This document shows positions 5,172-6,783 of a stretch of 6,783 bases of DNA, piece after piece (positions within the stretch are counted from its first letter, which is position 1; the number at the start of each line of letters is the position of its first letter). Source of the DNA: a bacterium. GTDB taxonomy: Bacteria > Verrucomicrobiota > Verrucomicrobiae > JAJYAR01. The stretch is from assembly GCA_021779435.1 (NCBI GenBank), contig JAJYAR010000149.1:1-6783 (forward strand), in the 5' to 3' direction. The position numbers and the translations under genes were made by a program. The notes beneath the pieces were generated by a model. The model ran no database searches, had not been told where the DNA came from, and was given only the letters and a program-made list of their open reading frames with translations.

Positions 5172-6206
5172 ATGGTCGCCCAAAAACCCGAAGTGGTGGT
5201 GATCACGGGCGCGTCGGCCGGAGTCGGGCGCGCGACCGCGATGGAATTTGCCCGGCATGGAGCGTGCATCGGACTGGTGGCCCGCGGTGAGCGCCGGCTC
5301 GAAGCGGCGCGCCGTGATGTGGAGAGTGCCGGAGGTCGGGCGGTGATTCTCGCCGCCGATGTCGCCGATCCGGACACGACGGAACGGATCGCCGCCATGA
5401 CAACCGAGGCGTTCGGAGACATTGACGTGTGGGTGAACAACGCCATGGCGTCGGTGTACTCGCGGATCATCGACATGACCCCGGAGGAGTTCAAACGGGT
5501 GACTGAAGTGACGTATCTTGGGTACGTCTATGGCACGCAGGCGGCGCTGCGGCGGATGATGCCGCGGAACCGCGGCGCGATCGTGCAGGTGGGGTCGGCT
5601 CTGGCGTACCGCAGCATTCCGATGCAATCGGCCTATTGCGGGGCGAAGCACGCCATCCGCGGATTCACCGACTCTCTGCGCTCGGAGCTGATTGCGGAGA
5701 AAAGCCGCATCCGGCTGACGATGGTGCAGCTCCCGGCGATGAACACGCCGCAGTTCGTCTGGGTGAAGAGCCGGCTGGACGAGAAGGCGAAGCCGCCCTC
5801 CCCCATCTACCAGCCCGAGGTCGCGGCCCGGACGATCTACTGGGCGGCGCACGAGACCCGCCGGGAAGTGTACCTCGGCGCGATCACGTCGGCCGTGATC
5901 AAGGCCAACAAGGTCGTTCCTGGATTCCTGGATCATTACGTGGTCGGGCGGTCGTTTGGGCACACGGGGGAACCGAGGGACCCCGATCAGCAGGACAACC
6001 TCTTCCATCCGGCGCCGGGCCAGTGGGGAGCGCATGGTCCCTTCGATGCCGACGCGACGGATCATTCGCTGCAGATCCAGCTCTCACGCCGTCGTGCGGG
6101 GCTGCTGGCCACCGGTGTCGCCGTTCTCGGCGTTGCCGGCGCCCTGTGGTTCGCGAGCCGCCGCTCAAACCCTTCGCGCCTAACACCTGTCTCTGCCGAC
6201 TCGTAA
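5172..6206 (+). CDS. Short-chain dehydrogenase/reductase (SDR) with C-terminal membrane anchor
   Basis: 344 residues. A classical SDR domain fills about 7-245: nucleotide-binding TGASAGVG (12-19), ADVAD (62-66), NNA (89-91), catalytic Ser142 in VGSALAY, and YCGAK with Tyr155 and Lys159. All active-site residues are present, so it should be a working NAD(P)(H)-dependent oxidoreductase. Classical SDRs are about 250 residues; this one has about 95 more, with DNLFHPAPGQWGAHGPFD (275-292) and one membrane helix at 309-327 (AGLLATGVAVLGVAGALWF), followed by Arg-Arg. The anchor and the DNL-x-GAHG-type tail are shared, as I recall, by a group of SDRs in soil bacteria. The substrate is unknown. The N-terminal catalytic domain is presumably cytoplasmic. 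Its last bases overlap the antisense tail of the truncated receiver gene. Confidence 0.92.
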   Translation: MVAQKPEVVVITGASAGVGRATAMEFARHGACIGLVARGERRLEAARRDVESAGGRAVILAADVADPDTTERIAAMTTEAFGDIDVWVNNAMASVYSRIIDMTPEEFKRVTEVTYLGYVYGTQAALRRMMPRNRGAIVQVGSALAYRSIPMQSAYCGAKHAIRGFTDSLRSELIAEKSRIRLTMVQLPAMNTPQFVWVKSRLDEKAKPPSPIYQPEVAARTIYWAAHETRREVYLGAITSAVIKANKVVPGFLDHYVVGRSFGHTGEPRDPDQQDNLFHPAPGQWGAHGPFDADATDHSLQIQLSRRRAGLLATGVAVLGVAGALWFASRRSNPSRLTPVSADS

Positions 6207-6590
6207 TACCACGCACGCCGCGGCCGTCGGGGCTGCTGGATTGACGCACGGACCCTGAGCAAGCGTAAGTGCGTCGAGGGGCGAGGAGGACAGCAGGACC
6301 GAGCAAAGCGTCGCGACGACGCGCGATCTGCCGCTTGGCTCGGAAGGGCCGATCGGCGTCCGGCAACCTCTCGAAATCGCCTCGCGGATGAGCTGCAGGC
6401 CGTCGCGTTCGCCAAGCTGGTAATCAAGGAGGCAGGCGGCGTACTGACCGCTCAGAAGCTTCGCGAGTCCCTCGTCATAGGTGCCCGCCCACTCGAGTTC
6501 GTAATGGTCGCGCGGGAAATGCTTCAGCTGTGCGCCGGTAAGCCGCGCCTGAGCACGATCGTCATCGATCAACAAGACTCGCCGGACCAT
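6180..6590 (-). pseudogene. Truncated response-regulator receiver domain with unrelated tail
   Basis: From the ATG at 6590-6588 the frame gives 136 codons; it is open 47 codons further upstream, but that part looks noncoding. Residues 1-80 are a clear receiver domain: VLLIDDD with the acidic pocket Asp9-Asp11, AGTYDEGLAKLLSGQYAAC, phospho-acceptor Asp56 in LLDYQLGERDG, and LIREAISRGCRTPI. At residue 80 (about 6351) family resemblance stops: the fourth strand with its Thr/Ser and the fifth-strand Lys, normally within the next 35 residues, are missing in all three frames. Instead comes a 56-residue low-complexity tail ending at 6180, inside the 3' end of the SDR gene. A receiver without the Thr/Ser and Lys should not switch normally. 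A deletion or rearrangement at about 6350 is the simplest explanation; a functional short protein is less likely. No Shine-Dalgarno is visible before the start. Confidence 0.75.
6241..6277. repeat. Inverted repeat downstream of the SDR gene
   Basis: TTGACGCAC (6241-6249) pairs with GTGCGTCGA (6269-6277): seven Watson-Crick pairs GACGCAC/GTGCGTC plus T-G and T-A at the base, 19-base loop. It starts 34 bases after the SDR stop and could end or protect that transcript, but no T-run follows. It also lies within the unrelated tail of the minus-strand receiver frame. Confidence 0.35.
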
Positions 6591-6690
6591 GTGGATAAAG
6601 GACGAGCGGGCAGACGGAGCAGCAAGACTAAAGAACCGCCCGCGTTTGTGGTAGCGCCGGACCGCTGGGCCAGTGTGGTAGATGCCATGA

Positions 6691-6728
6691 GGCCGACAAG
6701 CGGAGAAGAAGTCTCCAACTTGTCGGCC
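6691..6728. promoter_or_regulatory. Strong composite hairpin near the right edge
   Basis: GGCCGACAAG (6691-6700) and CTTGTCGGCC (6719-6728) are perfect 10-base reverse complements. Inside, GGAGA (6702-6706) pairs with TCTCC (6712-6716), loop AGAAG. The 15-bp stem has only a C versus AA internal loop. Neither side is followed by a T-run. It lies 100 bases upstream of the receiver start on the minus strand and ends one base before a plus-strand ATG. It could be a leader structure, a transcript end for something beyond the window, or a mobile palindromic repeat. Confidence 0.5.
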
Positions 6729-6729
6729 C

Positions 6730-6783
6730 ATGCTTAATACTAACGTACAAAAACTGCTCGGGCGTCTGCTCGAGTCAAAGTCA
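6730..6783 (+). CDS. Possible N-terminus of a gene running out of the window
   Basis: The ATG at 6730 opens a frame of 18 codons to the window edge: MLNTNVQKLLGRLLESKS. It reads like a normal amphipathic helical N-terminus, and the local DNA is more AT-rich than its surroundings. No usual Shine-Dalgarno exists; the purine run GGAGAAGAAG (6702-6711) is 18 bases away and partly inside the hairpin. If real, the gene is divergent from the receiver remnant and might once have been its partner, such as a kinase, but nothing in 18 residues shows this. Confidence 0.3.
   Translation, partial: MLNTNVQKLLGRLLESKS

Noticed and set aside
5109..6065. 318-residue minus-strand frame
   Set aside because: Antisense of the SDR gene, full of His/Arg low complexity. 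The SDR motifs are all intact on the plus strand.
6504..6737. 77-residue plus-strand frame
   Set aside because: Antisense of the receiver domain remnant, with no domain of its own.
1..6783. CRISPR array, insertion sequence, attachment site, rRNA
   Set aside because: No regularly spaced direct repeats, transposase or integrase motifs, terminal inverted repeats with target duplications, or ribosomal RNA signatures were seen.

Overview
The window is GC-rich bacterial chromosomal DNA. It holds six convincing protein genes, two decayed gene remnants and a possible gene start at the right edge. I see no rRNA, tRNA, CRISPR array, transposase or phage gene. An exported GH43 glycosidase, a PRC-barrel/BON envelope protein, a divergent ZIP metal transporter and a membrane-anchored SDR suggest a free-living Gram-negative heterotroph from soil or water. 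Verrucomicrobiota (Opitutales-like) or Acidobacteriota would fit by general resemblance, but no marker gene here settles the phylum, so this is weak inference.

Layout, left to right. (1) 1-623, minus: N-terminal two thirds of a secreted GH43 glycoside hydrolase, cut by the window edge. (2) 624-1086: a 463-base divergent promoter region with no convincing gene. (3) 1087-2223, plus: exported protein with two PRC-barrel-like domains and a BON domain. (4) 2224-2469: REP-like hairpin, a -10-like box and a 14-bp stem-loop leading into (5) 2470-3225, plus: ZIP-family metal transporter. (6) 3226-3333: two inverted repeats between convergent genes. (7) 3334-3924, minus: membrane-anchored coiled-coil protein. 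(8) 4016-4273, plus: decayed C-terminal piece of a thiamine-pyrophosphate (pyruvate oxidase-like) enzyme. (9) 4274-4611: noncoding, one GC-rich hairpin. (10) 4612-5163, plus: exported protein of unknown function, followed after 8 bases by (11) 5172-6206, plus: SDR oxidoreductase with a C-terminal membrane anchor; these two look like an operon. (12) 6180-6590, minus: truncated response-regulator receiver domain with an unrelated tail, ending tail-to-tail over the SDR 3' end. (13) 6691-6783: a strong composite hairpin and a possible gene start.

The genes do not form one pathway. The clearest functional pair is the exported unknown protein with the anchored SDR. The clearest evolutionary signal is decay: two broken genes (TPP enzyme, receiver domain) lie among intact ones. 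Gene borders repeatedly carry hairpins without a following T-run. I found no convincing previously undescribed multi-gene system. The items most worth a second look are the leader hairpin of the ZIP gene, the truncated receiver, the TPP-enzyme relic and the hairpin at 6691-6728.
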